Virus record (IMG/VR): IMGVR_UViG_3300042890_001488
Location: 1-37,912 of that record
DNA: 37,912 bases
Source: a virus
Reading direction: 5' to 3' (one strand)
In this document: piece after piece, positions 19,879 through 27,754 of the stretch
How positions within the stretch are numbered: position 1 is the stretch's first letter
Layout of the letters: every line of letters starts with the position of its first letter
Position numbers and translations under genes: made by a program
The notes under the pieces: generated by a model
Database searches by the model: none
Told to the model about the DNA's origin: nothing
The model's input: only the letters and a program-made list of their open reading frames with translations

Positions 19879-20351
19879 ATCAATTTGAATTTATAAATTA
19901 TATACGCAAATAGTGGAATTAATAACCATAGCAAGATAAGAAATGGATTAGAAGTTCTCTCTATATCTTTAACTTTTCTATTTTGAGTTACTTTTGTGTC
20001 TTGTACTTCTAACTTTTTTTCAGACACTTTTATATTCTGTATTGTATTGTCTTTTGTCTTTTTGTAGCTTAAAACAGCGTTTCTGTAAGTTATGCCATTT
20101 ACTACAATATCTTTACAAGTATCCAATGGAGTTATCGTAATCTCATCAATCACAATATCGTTTTCAATTTTTATATCTTCTTTCGTCTCTATTTTAGTAG
20201 ATATTTGAGACAAACTATCCTTCTTAACCTCATCTATCACTACCTTTCTTGTGCCACAAGATGATAACATTGTAATTACAATTGTAGCTAATAAAACAGA
20301 TAGCCAAAACGTAATAAATCCTTTATTCCTTGAAATAAATGTCTGCTTCAT
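19875..20351 (-). CDS. Probable unimolecular spanin (u-spanin)
   Basis: 158 aa with a basic N-terminus, a hydrophobic segment (about residues 12-29) and a lipobox LSSC with Cys 32, marking an outer-membrane lipoprotein. A polar periplasmic middle (about 33-134) with coiled-coil-like segments follows, then a C-terminal transmembrane helix (PFLILLWLLIPLFAYIIYKF). A lipoprotein N-terminus plus C-terminal helix is the u-spanin architecture, which joins outer and inner membranes in the last lysis step. It directly follows and overlaps the endolysin gene by 29 bases. Confidence 0.8.
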   Translation of the reverse strand: MKQTFISRNKGFITFWLSVLLATIVITMLSSCGTRKVVIDEVKKDSLSQISTKIETKEDIKIENDIVIDEITITPLDTCKDIVVNGITYRNAVLSYKKTKDNTIQNIKVSEKKLEVQDTKVTQNRKVKDIERTSNPFLILLWLLIPLFAYIIYKFKLI

Positions 20352-20772
20352 AAATTCTTCTTTTAGTTAAACCTGCTAATTTTTTTGTTCCTACTTTATC
20401 CCATTTTAAAAATTCATCTTTAATTGTATGGTCTAATCTATTATTATTTACCTTCTTTAATAATGTACTTCTCATAAAATTTGCTACTCCTACATTATAA
20501 GCAAATGAAACTAAAGAGTTAAATTGATTTTGAGTTAAAGGTTGTGTAACACATTTAGAAACTTTTTTAGCAAAATTATCAGCAATATCTTTAAACATAT
20601 CAAATGCTTCAGCTTTAGTTATTGATTTATCCACCATAGTAACTTTTTTACCATCTTTATAAAATGTGTTACCATATCCAATAGTAGCTAATTTAGCAGG
20701 ACATAAATAAGGTTTAGGACTAAATCCTTCAAACTCACAAATCATTAAATAACCTTTATTGTCTAACTTCAT
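20323..20772 (-). CDS. Endolysin, GH24 lysozyme (149 aa)
   Basis: A T4/P21-type lysozyme fold that cleaves peptidoglycan between MurNAc and GlcNAc. The active site is CEFEGFSPKPYLCPAKLATIGYGNT: Glu 15, Cys 24 (the D-to-C variant common in this family) and Thr 30. The helix LTQNQFNSLVSFAYNVG is also diagnostic. There is no signal peptide or arrest helix, so release depends on a holin. It lies between holin-like genes and the spanin. Confidence 0.93.
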   Translation of the reverse strand: MKLDNKGYLMICEFEGFSPKPYLCPAKLATIGYGNTFYKDGKKVTMVDKSITKAEAFDMFKDIADNFAKKVSKCVTQPLTQNQFNSLVSFAYNVGVANFMRSTLLKKVNNNRLDHTIKDEFLKWDKVGTKKLAGLTKRRIYEADIYFKE

Positions 20773-21062
20773 TTTGATAAAAGTTTTATAATTGTTCCAA
20801 CTAATCCAGCAGTTAATAAACCTGCTACAAATTTCAACTGTCCTATATAAACAGACTTTTTAGCCATATCTAATTCAATAAACTCTAACTTTTCTTTTAA
20901 TGCTTCTATATCGTGTTTAATTGAATCAATATCAGAAATAACACCTTTATTACCATTTACTTTTGAACCGATAAGTGCGGAAGAAATATACTGTAAATCT
21001 TCTTTTATAAGTCGAAGGTGTTGTTCCATTCGGTCTAATCTTTCTTTGTCTTGAAATTCCAT
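20769..21062 (-). CDS. XhlA-like coiled-coil membrane protein, lysis accessory (97 aa)
   Basis: A long coiled coil (about residues 8-70, DRMEQHLRLIKEDLQYI...) is followed by one transmembrane helix (LKFVAGLLTAGLVGTIIKLL). This is the plan of XhlA-type proteins that help holin or endolysin function. It overlaps the endolysin start as ATGA. Confidence 0.6.
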   Translation of the reverse strand: MEFQDKERLDRMEQHLRLIKEDLQYISSALIGSKVNGNKGVISDIDSIKHDIEALKEKLEFIELDMAKKSVYIGQLKFVAGLLTAGLVGTIIKLLSK

Positions 21063-21063
21063 T

Positions 21064-21246
21064 TTAACTTTTTAATTTTGCAACTATATCCGTAAATCCT
21101 TGAATGCTTACATAAGCAGTAGCTATTATAACCCAATCTTGAGATGTTAAATTTCCTAAAAATAATCCGCAACAAGCTATTATGAATACCATTAATTTAC
21201 GTGATATGAATTTACTTAATATTCTATCTAAATTTTCTTTACTCAT
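21064..21246 (-). CDS. Candidate holin (60 aa)
   Basis: A short protein with a basic N-terminus (SKENLDRILSKFISRK) and two hydrophobic segments (KLMVFIIACCGLFLGNL and WVIIATAYVSIQGFTDIV). The size, the two helices and the position just before the lysis genes fit a small holin. It overlaps the next gene as ATGA. Confidence 0.6.
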   Translation of the reverse strand: MSKENLDRILSKFISRKLMVFIIACCGLFLGNLTSQDWVIIATAYVSIQGFTDIVAKLKS

Positions 21247-21554
21247 ATTGATTTTATTGCGTGATTGTTATCTATTTTATCTAATATCCAAACTAATAGA
21301 TTCCCACATTTCGTAAGAGTATTTGTTAGTTGATTCTTGCCTAATACACTTGATATTGTCTCATTGATGTCTCCAAATTTATGTCCACTTTCAAGTATTA
21401 ATGTTTTATTAAACAATGTTCTAAATTCTCTATTTCCAAACTTATCTAAATTGATTGCTGAGCTTTTAAAATAACCTTTTTTATCTTTAACAAATAACCA
21501 GTTGATTATAGTTAGTGGAAGATAGAGTACGTATGCTATTACAAATAAAATCAT
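21243..21554 (-). CDS. Membrane-anchored hypothetical protein (103 aa)
   Basis: An N-terminal transmembrane helix (LFVIAYVLYLPLTIINWLFV) is followed by a basic, mostly helical soluble region. It is located between the fibre chaperone and the holin, so a lysis or late-membrane role is possible. Confidence 0.65.
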   Translation of the reverse strand: MILFVIAYVLYLPLTIINWLFVKDKKGYFKSSAINLDKFGNREFRTLFNKTLILESGHKFGDINETISSVLGKNQLTNTLTKCGNLLVWILDKIDNNHAIKSI

Positions 21555-21967
21555 AATAATATCGCTTCAGATTGTACAAATAAATCATCCACCTGCTCGT
21601 CTGTAAGTTGCAATGCAGACTGTAATAATAAAACCGTTTGACTTGACCTTTCTACTGTTGTGCCATAATTCCAAATATAATTAGCAGCAGTTTTTGAAGG
21701 TTCAGGTAATGCTTCTAATGCAGTCTCTATTTGAGTCTCTAATTGCATCAATTTTAATACAGTTCTAATTCGCCATAATTGCACTTCGTAAGGAACAGTT
21801 ATAGCAGGCATATCTACATACTGTACAAATTCAGGTAATTCATCCTCTGAAATTTCAAACACGGTTGGATTATTTACAATTGACCTATGGCTCTCTAATG
21901 GTTCTTCAGCTATAACAACTGTATAACTATTTGTCCCTACACTATTGATTTGTCTTATGTGTCTCAT
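21551..21967 (-). CDS. Tail-fibre assembly / XkdW-like protein (138 aa)
   Basis: The C-terminal half (LETQIETALEALPEPSKTAANYIWNYGTTVERSSQTVLLLQSALQLTDEQVDDLF, about residues 80-132) matches the helical domain that recurs in small proteins downstream of phage tail fibres. It probably assists folding or assembly of the adjacent 1061-aa fibre. The stop/start overlap with the fibre is one base. Confidence 0.65.
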   Translation of the reverse strand: MRHIRQINSVGTNSYTVVIAEEPLESHRSIVNNPTVFEISEDELPEFVQYVDMPAITVPYEVQLWRIRTVLKLMQLETQIETALEALPEPSKTAANYIWNYGTTVERSSQTVLLLQSALQLTDEQVDDLFVQSEAILL

Positions 21968-24900
21968 TATGCGAAATATGTTAAATTAACAATTACTACT
22001 CTTGTGCTTACAGCTACACTTACATTCACAAAGAACTCATATCCAGTGTTTGCTGCATTTCTTCTTAACAAACAGTTTCTAGCCCCTGTCACAGCTGTTG
22101 ATATTTTAGTAACTAACATCATACCACTTCCGTATGAAAGTATGTCTGATGCCGCAGTGAATCCAGTTATAGATGCAGGTATTGGCATATCGGCTGGCAT
22201 TGGAAGTATTACACTTGAATTAGTTGCGGCAGTATCATAACTTAAACTTATTCTAACATTTACCGTACTTCCTATTCGACTCCATTCGTATGTGTTTGCT
22301 AATATAGTTGTTGGAGCTGATGTTGACCAAGTAGGTGTTTCTGTATAATTTTGTTGTGCTACATCTTTAAATACTTGTTCCGTAGGTACTGCACTTGCAC
22401 TGGTATTATTGGCTAATACGGTAAAAGCACCTTGAGATGCAACAGAAGCTGAAATTGTTAAATCTCCACTTCCTAAAATACTATTTCCATTTATAGATTT
22501 AATATTGTTTCCTGAAATTAATGTAGCTTGTTTTCCACTAAATTGAGTTTGTATAGAACTTGTAACTCCTTTTAAGTATGTTAATTCAGTTAAATCAGGA
22601 TATGTAGTTGTCAAAAGTCCACTAACTGTACCACCAGAACTTGTACTTAATATTAATGGTGTACCTGTAGCAGGAATTACAATATTAGAACTAAATGTTT
22701 TTGTTCCTGCAATAGTTTCTAGTCCTGTTAAGTGAACTACATTTGAATCATTGGCTTTTAAGTCTAATTGACTTTTAACCACTACATCTGTACTCGCTGT
22801 TCCTGCTGTAGCTGTTATTTTACCATCGTTTTGGATTGCTGCTTTAAGTACGTTATCTTTTTTAAACTCTACAATATTTGAAGTGTTTGTTGATGACAAA
22901 TTAAAGACTCCTGCTTGTTGAAGAATACTTTCTACTTCAATTCCAATGCCTTCTGCATAAACATTAATTCCAATATCCCCGCTATTAACTTGAAGTCCTA
23001 AATCTGCACTATTTGTTTCAATACCTATTGCTCCTGTAAATGTTTTAGTTCCAGCGAATGTTTGACTTGTTGTTGAAACTAATCCTTTTTGAGTTGCAGT
23101 TGCTAAAGGAACTAAATTTTCAACAAGTGAATGTTCCCATAAACTATCTACATCATTCCAATATAATATCTCATTGTTTAAAGCATCAACATTCTCTACA
23201 TCAGCTAAATCTCTTAAATATATATTTGGCATTACAGATGTAGGAATAGCTGCTGAACTTCTAACAGGACTTGCTCCTCCAAATTGGAATTGATATGTAG
23301 GGTCTGAACCAACTGGCGATGCAAGTCTATTTGCATAGTATTTTAAAACAACTCTATCTGTATCTAAAAAGATACCATCATTCCAAAGTGCAGTTGCAGA
23401 AAACTCAACATAACCACCATTTGTTACAGGTAGTGTATAATCTGATTCTGCTATTAATGTTTCAGTTCCTGCTAAATTTCTTTTATAAATTCTAAAGAAG
23501 AACTCTGCTTGACCTGTTCCATTTGTTCTACTTATATTACCAATAGTTTTAAAATCAAAAACACCAGGATTTCCTGATATAATATTTGCATCTGTAATAA
23601 GTGAACCTACTAATTGTCCAACTGACGCGATAACACCTGTTGATACATCTTGTGCAGTTGCATTATATCTTGTGTCTGCAATATTTCTAACAAGTACAGT
23701 ATATCCACTTATATCTGAAGCAGTTGTTGTAGCATATAAATCTAATGTAGAAGGTAAATCAGCGGAAGTTAAATAAATATTATTATCTACTGAACCATCA
23801 GCCTTTAAGAATTGATAATCAAAACCACCTGATTTTATTAATTTTTCAGCAGTTATATCATTCAATCCTAAATTAACATCAGTTGTAGCACCTGTATATG
23901 GAACTAAATTTGTTATTGAAGGTATTGTTGGTTTATTTAATATCTGAGCATCTCCACTTGTAGCGTTCCAATCTGCATTTACATTTACTTCAGCACCTGT
24001 TGCTATTCCTGCTAATTTATTCTTTTCAGCAGTTGTGTAGTCATTTAGTGTCGCTCCTGCTAATGTACCATTTCCTAATGGAATAGTTGCATCTGTTCCT
24101 GTGTCAGAATTAATAGTAAAGTTAGTTGCAGTTTGAGATGGAGATAAATTAGTTGCTCCTGCACCGCCAATAACACTTGCAACATATTCTTTAGTAGCTA
24201 CTGCTTTGCCACTTGCATCGCCATTTATTAATGTGTTTGTTTGTGCAGGAACTGTTGTCAATCCTGTTTCAGTAGTTCTAAATCTTATATTTCCCTGTCC
24301 GTCTGCTAATATAACATTGTTTGCCATTGCACTTGGAAATGTCCCGTCAAAAGCACCTATAATCGTATTATACGACCCTGTTGTTACGCCTGCCTTGTTT
24401 TTAGGATTTAATATTATATTGAAACTGCCTGAACTTATAGAGGCATTAGTTATGTTTTCAATTAATAAATTATTACTTCCTGTGGTTATATCCCTACCTG
24501 CTTGAAATCCTACAAGTATATTAGAACTACCTGAAGAAGTTGCATTGCCTCCTGCTCCATTACCAATTGCAGTATTAAAAGAACCTGTATTTTGCATTAA
24601 TGCAGAATTTCCTACCGCAGTATTTTTTGAACCTGATATATTATCCCTAAGAGTATATTGTCCAATTGCTGTATTTATAGTAGCAGTTGTTGAATTTGCC
24701 ATTGCTTGATTACCAACAGCTAAATTAAATGTTCCAGTTGTACAAAGTCTTAAAGCATATTGTCCAAAAGCATCATTTACATAACCAGTAGTTAGCGTTT
24801 TTAATGCTTCGCTCCCAAATGCAGTATTAAAACGACCTTCATTTCCAGTAGTATTTATATTTGATTGTAACGCCTGATACCCTACTGCTGTGTTTGATGT

Positions 24901-25152
24901 TGAAGAAGCAATATTTCCTCTACCAACTCTTACCCCATTAATTGTAGAATCAATAGTTGTAGTTATAGAATTTGCAGTTATTGTATTAGTAGTTGTTGCA
25001 CCAATATCCGTAACAGATTGTAAATCTTGAGAACCACCACCTGTTCCTTGAATAGTAACTTTATTAATGTTAATAACATCAGTATTTGGTTCTACTTCAA
25101 AACTAACTGACGTTACAGTCTGAAATACATCTATGTCTTTTATATCTGCCAT
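21967..25152 (-). CDS. Tail fibre with YadA-head-like repeats (1061 aa)
   Basis: A large structural fibre. Residues about 60-290 hold many copies of the NTAVGYQAL / NTAIGQYTL pattern (YadA-head-like beta-roll), preceded by INGVRVGRGN, and later sections repeat GTKTF(T/S)-I motifs and TPEN-like glycine-rich beta regions. It shares its N-terminal INGxRVGxGN segment with the protein at 25633. The C-terminus has no S74 chaperone, so folding may need the 138-aa protein after it. It is likely a trimeric receptor-binding fibre. No signal peptide. Confidence 0.85.
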   Translation of the reverse strand: MADIKDIDVFQTVTSVSFEVEPNTDVININKVTIQGTGGGSQDLQSVTDIGATTTNTITANSITTTIDSTINGVRVGRGNIASSTSNTAVGYQALQSNINTTGNEGRFNTAFGSEALKTLTTGYVNDAFGQYALRLCTTGTFNLAVGNQAMANSTTATINTAIGQYTLRDNISGSKNTAVGNSALMQNTGSFNTAIGNGAGGNATSSGSSNILVGFQAGRDITTGSNNLLIENITNASISSGSFNIILNPKNKAGVTTGSYNTIIGAFDGTFPSAMANNVILADGQGNIRFRTTETGLTTVPAQTNTLINGDASGKAVATKEYVASVIGGAGATNLSPSQTATNFTINSDTGTDATIPLGNGTLAGATLNDYTTAEKNKLAGIATGAEVNVNADWNATSGDAQILNKPTIPSITNLVPYTGATTDVNLGLNDITAEKLIKSGGFDYQFLKADGSVDNNIYLTSADLPSTLDLYATTTASDISGYTVLVRNIADTRYNATAQDVSTGVIASVGQLVGSLITDANIISGNPGVFDFKTIGNISRTNGTGQAEFFFRIYKRNLAGTETLIAESDYTLPVTNGGYVEFSATALWNDGIFLDTDRVVLKYYANRLASPVGSDPTYQFQFGGASPVRSSAAIPTSVMPNIYLRDLADVENVDALNNEILYWNDVDSLWEHSLVENLVPLATATQKGLVSTTSQTFAGTKTFTGAIGIETNSADLGLQVNSGDIGINVYAEGIGIEVESILQQAGVFNLSSTNTSNIVEFKKDNVLKAAIQNDGKITATAGTASTDVVVKSQLDLKANDSNVVHLTGLETIAGTKTFSSNIVIPATGTPLILSTSSGGTVSGLLTTTYPDLTELTYLKGVTSSIQTQFSGKQATLISGNNIKSINGNSILGSGDLTISASVASQGAFTVLANNTSASAVPTEQVFKDVAQQNYTETPTWSTSAPTTILANTYEWSRIGSTVNVRISLSYDTAATNSSVILPMPADMPIPASITGFTAASDILSYGSGMMLVTKISTAVTGARNCLLRRNAANTGYEFFVNVSVAVSTRVVIVNLTYFA

Positions 25153-25490
25153 TATCGTGTTACATCATTAGTTATAATAAAATCTCCTTTGATTAATGTT
25201 TCAATCACACCATTGATATTAAATTCAATATCATATATATAGTTACCAGCTTGGATATTAATTACTTGCGTATTAATTTTAAATGACCCAGTTGCTGGAT
25301 TTGTGATTGTAATACCTGCGTTAGCAACGGATGTTAATTCCAAATAAGATACGCCATCTTTTTCTTTTCTTAATTGCATACGAATGATAGCACCCGTTAA
25401 ATCTTGTGGTGTACCATTAAGTTTATATACCATCGGTATTTGCTTAAACGTATCGCCTTTATAATGCTCTATATTTGGAAATTCTACCAT
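25152..25490 (-). CDS. BppU-N-like baseplate/tail protein (112 aa)
   Basis: YKGDTFKQIPMVYKLNGTPQDLTGAIIRMQLRK... is a beta-sandwich of the BppU N-terminal type, used to anchor receptor-binding proteins to a tail tip. It shares one base with the fibre start. The pairing with fibre genes supports a tail-tip adaptor role. Confidence 0.7.
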   Translation of the reverse strand: MVEFPNIEHYKGDTFKQIPMVYKLNGTPQDLTGAIIRMQLRKEKDGVSYLELTSVANAGITITNPATGSFKINTQVINIQAGNYIYDIEFNINGVIETLIKGDFIITNDVTR

Positions 25491-25498
25491 AATTAAAT

Positions 25499-25633
25499 TT
25501 ATTTACCCTGACCAACATTTTTCTTAGTGTAATTCTTTGAACTCTTTAAAGATGACATTTTCGATTTTGAGTGAATGCCTTTTCTTCTTACTTTAACCTT
25601 TACTTTCTTAATATTTTCAGTATTCTTTGCCAT
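25499..25633 (-). CDS. Small basic protein (44 aa)
   Basis: A highly basic peptide (KVKVKVRRKGIHSKSKMSSLKSSKNY...GQGK) in which VRRKGIHSK-K-S-LK-SKNY is a pattern I recall in small phage proteins near tail genes. It shares one base with the stop of the S74 fibre. Role unknown; nucleic-acid binding is possible. Confidence 0.7.
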   Translation of the reverse strand: MAKNTENIKKVKVKVRRKGIHSKSKMSSLKSSKNYTKKNVGQGK

Positions 25634-26853
25634 TAGTTACCTTCTAATACGTTAATTCTTGCTGTTAATTCTTGAATTGCTTTAATCATTGGAGCTATAA
25701 GTTCAGTATATCCAATCGATAACACATCGTTACCTCCATTTACTTTATGGTCTTGAAACCCTCCGAAATCAACTCCACTTGTTTCGATAACATCTTGTAC
25801 TTCTTGAGCAATTAAACCGTGATGATACCTTGTTCTTGTATGCGTACCATCGTGAGTTATGTTATCTAATTTTGACGCTTCTAACCATTCATCCATTGCT
25901 ATCTTATGAGCTTCTTTTTCTTCATCTGTTGCGTTGTTATTTAAATAAGATGGTTTTTCACTTCTGTAATCTTCACGCATATCCCATTTGTAATCAACTG
26001 CTCGTAATGAATTTACAAAATCAAGTCCTAAAACTGTATCTCTAACTTCAACCTTGTCACGTAAATCAGAACGGTTTTGTAATGCTCCATTAGTATAGCA
26101 AGTAGTAACTCCACTTCCTAATTGAATTTGACTGTCACCAGTTACTTGTGCATTATAACCAAGTGCAGTTGCGTTATTCCTGTTCCCTATATCCAATGCA
26201 TTAACTCCAACCGCAGTATTGTAACTACCATCTGTGATATCAGTCATAGAACCAGTGCCTAATGCTACATTTGAAATGCCCGTTGTATTTTTATTTAAAG
26301 CCACCCCGCCAATTGCAACATTGAAATCTCCTTGGGTATTTAAAGTCAAAGTACTAATTCCAACCGCAGTATTATAATCGCCATTTGTATTTTTATTTAA
26401 TGCAGCGCCACCTACCGCAGTATTGTTTTCTCCAGTTGTGTTGAATTCCATTGCTAATCCTCCAATTGCTACATTTACACTTCCTCCTGAATTACTAAAA
26501 AGTGTATTAGAACCTACCGCAGTATTGTTTGCTCCAATTGTATTATTTGCCATTGAATTTGTACCAACCGCAGTATTCATATAACCACTTGAATTGTTAG
26601 TCAATGCAGTATAGCCTATCGCAGTATTATCAAAAGACCCTAAAGCTTGACTATTCAAAGCAGCTACTCCTAAAGCAGTACTTAAGCCAATGGAATTATT
26701 ACCTTTCCCTACTCTAATTCCATTTATTTCTAAATCCCCACTTGCTAATTTAGTAGTGGTTGAAAACATATTATTTACTTTAGTAAATGCTTCAAATAAA
26801 GTATCTCCATTTGTACTTCCTGCTCCGCTTCCTAAATCTATTGATATTGCCAT
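25633..26853 (-). CDS. Tail fibre with C-terminal S74 chaperone (406 aa)
   Basis: Residues about 43-250 are NTAVG-AL-N type YadA-head-like repeats. The C-terminal ~150 residues form an intramolecular chaperone of peptidase family S74: RSDLRDK with the candidate catalytic Ser at about 259, then FVNSLRAVDYKW, HHGLIAQEVQDV and LSIGYTELIAPMIKAIQEL. The domain trimerises the fibre and usually cuts itself off. It shares the INGIRVGKGN segment with the longer fibre at 21967. Confidence 0.9.
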   Translation of the reverse strand: MAISIDLGSGAGSTNGDTLFEAFTKVNNMFSTTTKLASGDLEINGIRVGKGNNSIGLSTALGVAALNSQALGSFDNTAIGYTALTNNSSGYMNTAVGTNSMANNTIGANNTAVGSNTLFSNSGGSVNVAIGGLAMEFNTTGENNTAVGGAALNKNTNGDYNTAVGISTLTLNTQGDFNVAIGGVALNKNTTGISNVALGTGSMTDITDGSYNTAVGVNALDIGNRNNATALGYNAQVTGDSQIQLGSGVTTCYTNGALQNRSDLRDKVEVRDTVLGLDFVNSLRAVDYKWDMREDYRSEKPSYLNNNATDEEKEAHKIAMDEWLEASKLDNITHDGTHTRTRYHHGLIAQEVQDVIETSGVDFGGFQDHKVNGGNDVLSIGYTELIAPMIKAIQELTARINVLEGN

Positions 26854-26892
26854 AATGTTAAATTTTTTGTAAAGTTACGATTTTTTTCTTTA

Positions 26893-27741
26893 TTAATTAT
26901 TTGGTGCTAAAGTGAATTTTATTTTAGCAAAGTTCTCTTGTTGTGTTAGTTCAGGTATTTTAATTGCTTCAAACAAACTGTACCTTGTACTGCCTATATA
27001 TAAATATGGACTTTCAAGTATTTCGGTAGTCATAATTAAATCATCCATACTCATAAACTCTGATTCATACATCTCTAAATTATGTGTTTTTATAGCTTGA
27101 GTAACTGTATTTCTTGTTGATGATTCATAGTATGTAGTCAATTCAGATTGTCTTGATTTTTGTCTAAACCATACTTTTAATCCTATTGATTGATAATTAT
27201 CTGATGCTAAATTTTTATATGTAAGCTTCGTAGTATTATCCTCATCTAATGAAGTTATATAAAAAGGGCTTGTATAGTAATTATAATTGCTATTTGAGTT
27301 TGAATTAATATAGCTATTTGAAGCAGCGTAAATCGTGTTTGAAGCAGCATAAACAGTGCTATTATCAACATCACTAAATGCGATATATATTAAATCATTA
27401 TTACAATCTTGTGAAGGGGTTATTGAAAGATAAGTAATAGAATCAGTATTTGAACCAACAGTAATTGTATTTGAAGCAGCATAAATAATATCTGAAGCAG
27501 CATAAATAACAGCATAATTAGCTTCTTGAATTGAATATGGCAGATTGCCAATTGCAGAATCATCAGACACTCTTAATATTGTCGCTTTATATGTGTCTTT
27601 TAACTGTATATCAGTAAGTTTTTGAATATAAGTTTCATTAGGAATAAGTTGTATTCCTCCAAACTCATAAAAACTATTTCTTTGGCTATCTTTAAAATAA
27701 AGAGCTTCTGCCTTTGTCGTGTATAAATTTATTGCACTCAT
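26893..27741 (-). CDS. Tail-associated structural protein with YAAS repeats (282 aa)
   Basis: A beta-rich protein between the large tail-tip gene and the fibres. The motif (I/V)YAAS(N/D) occurs five times in two clusters (about residues 79-95 and 130-145), and an Asn/Ser/Tyr-rich stretch follows. It probably belongs to the tail tip or to a fibre connector. No named family recognised. Confidence 0.7.
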   Translation of the reverse strand: MSAINLYTTKAEALYFKDSQRNSFYEFGGIQLIPNETYIQKLTDIQLKDTYKATILRVSDDSAIGNLPYSIQEANYAVIYAASDIIYAASNTITVGSNTDSITYLSITPSQDCNNDLIYIAFSDVDNSTVYAASNTIYAASNSYINSNSNSNYNYYTSPFYITSLDEDNTTKLTYKNLASDNYQSIGLKVWFRQKSRQSELTTYYESSTRNTVTQAIKTHNLEMYESEFMSMDDLIMTTEILESPYLYIGSTRYSLFEAIKIPELTQQENFAKIKFTLAPNN

Positions 27742-27754
27742 ATTTAATCTTTTA

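Noticed and set aside
21950-22240. Open plus-strand frame opposite the fibre gene
   Set aside because: Entirely within the coding sequence of the 1061-aa fibre, no coupled neighbours, hydrophobic composition typical of antisense frames.
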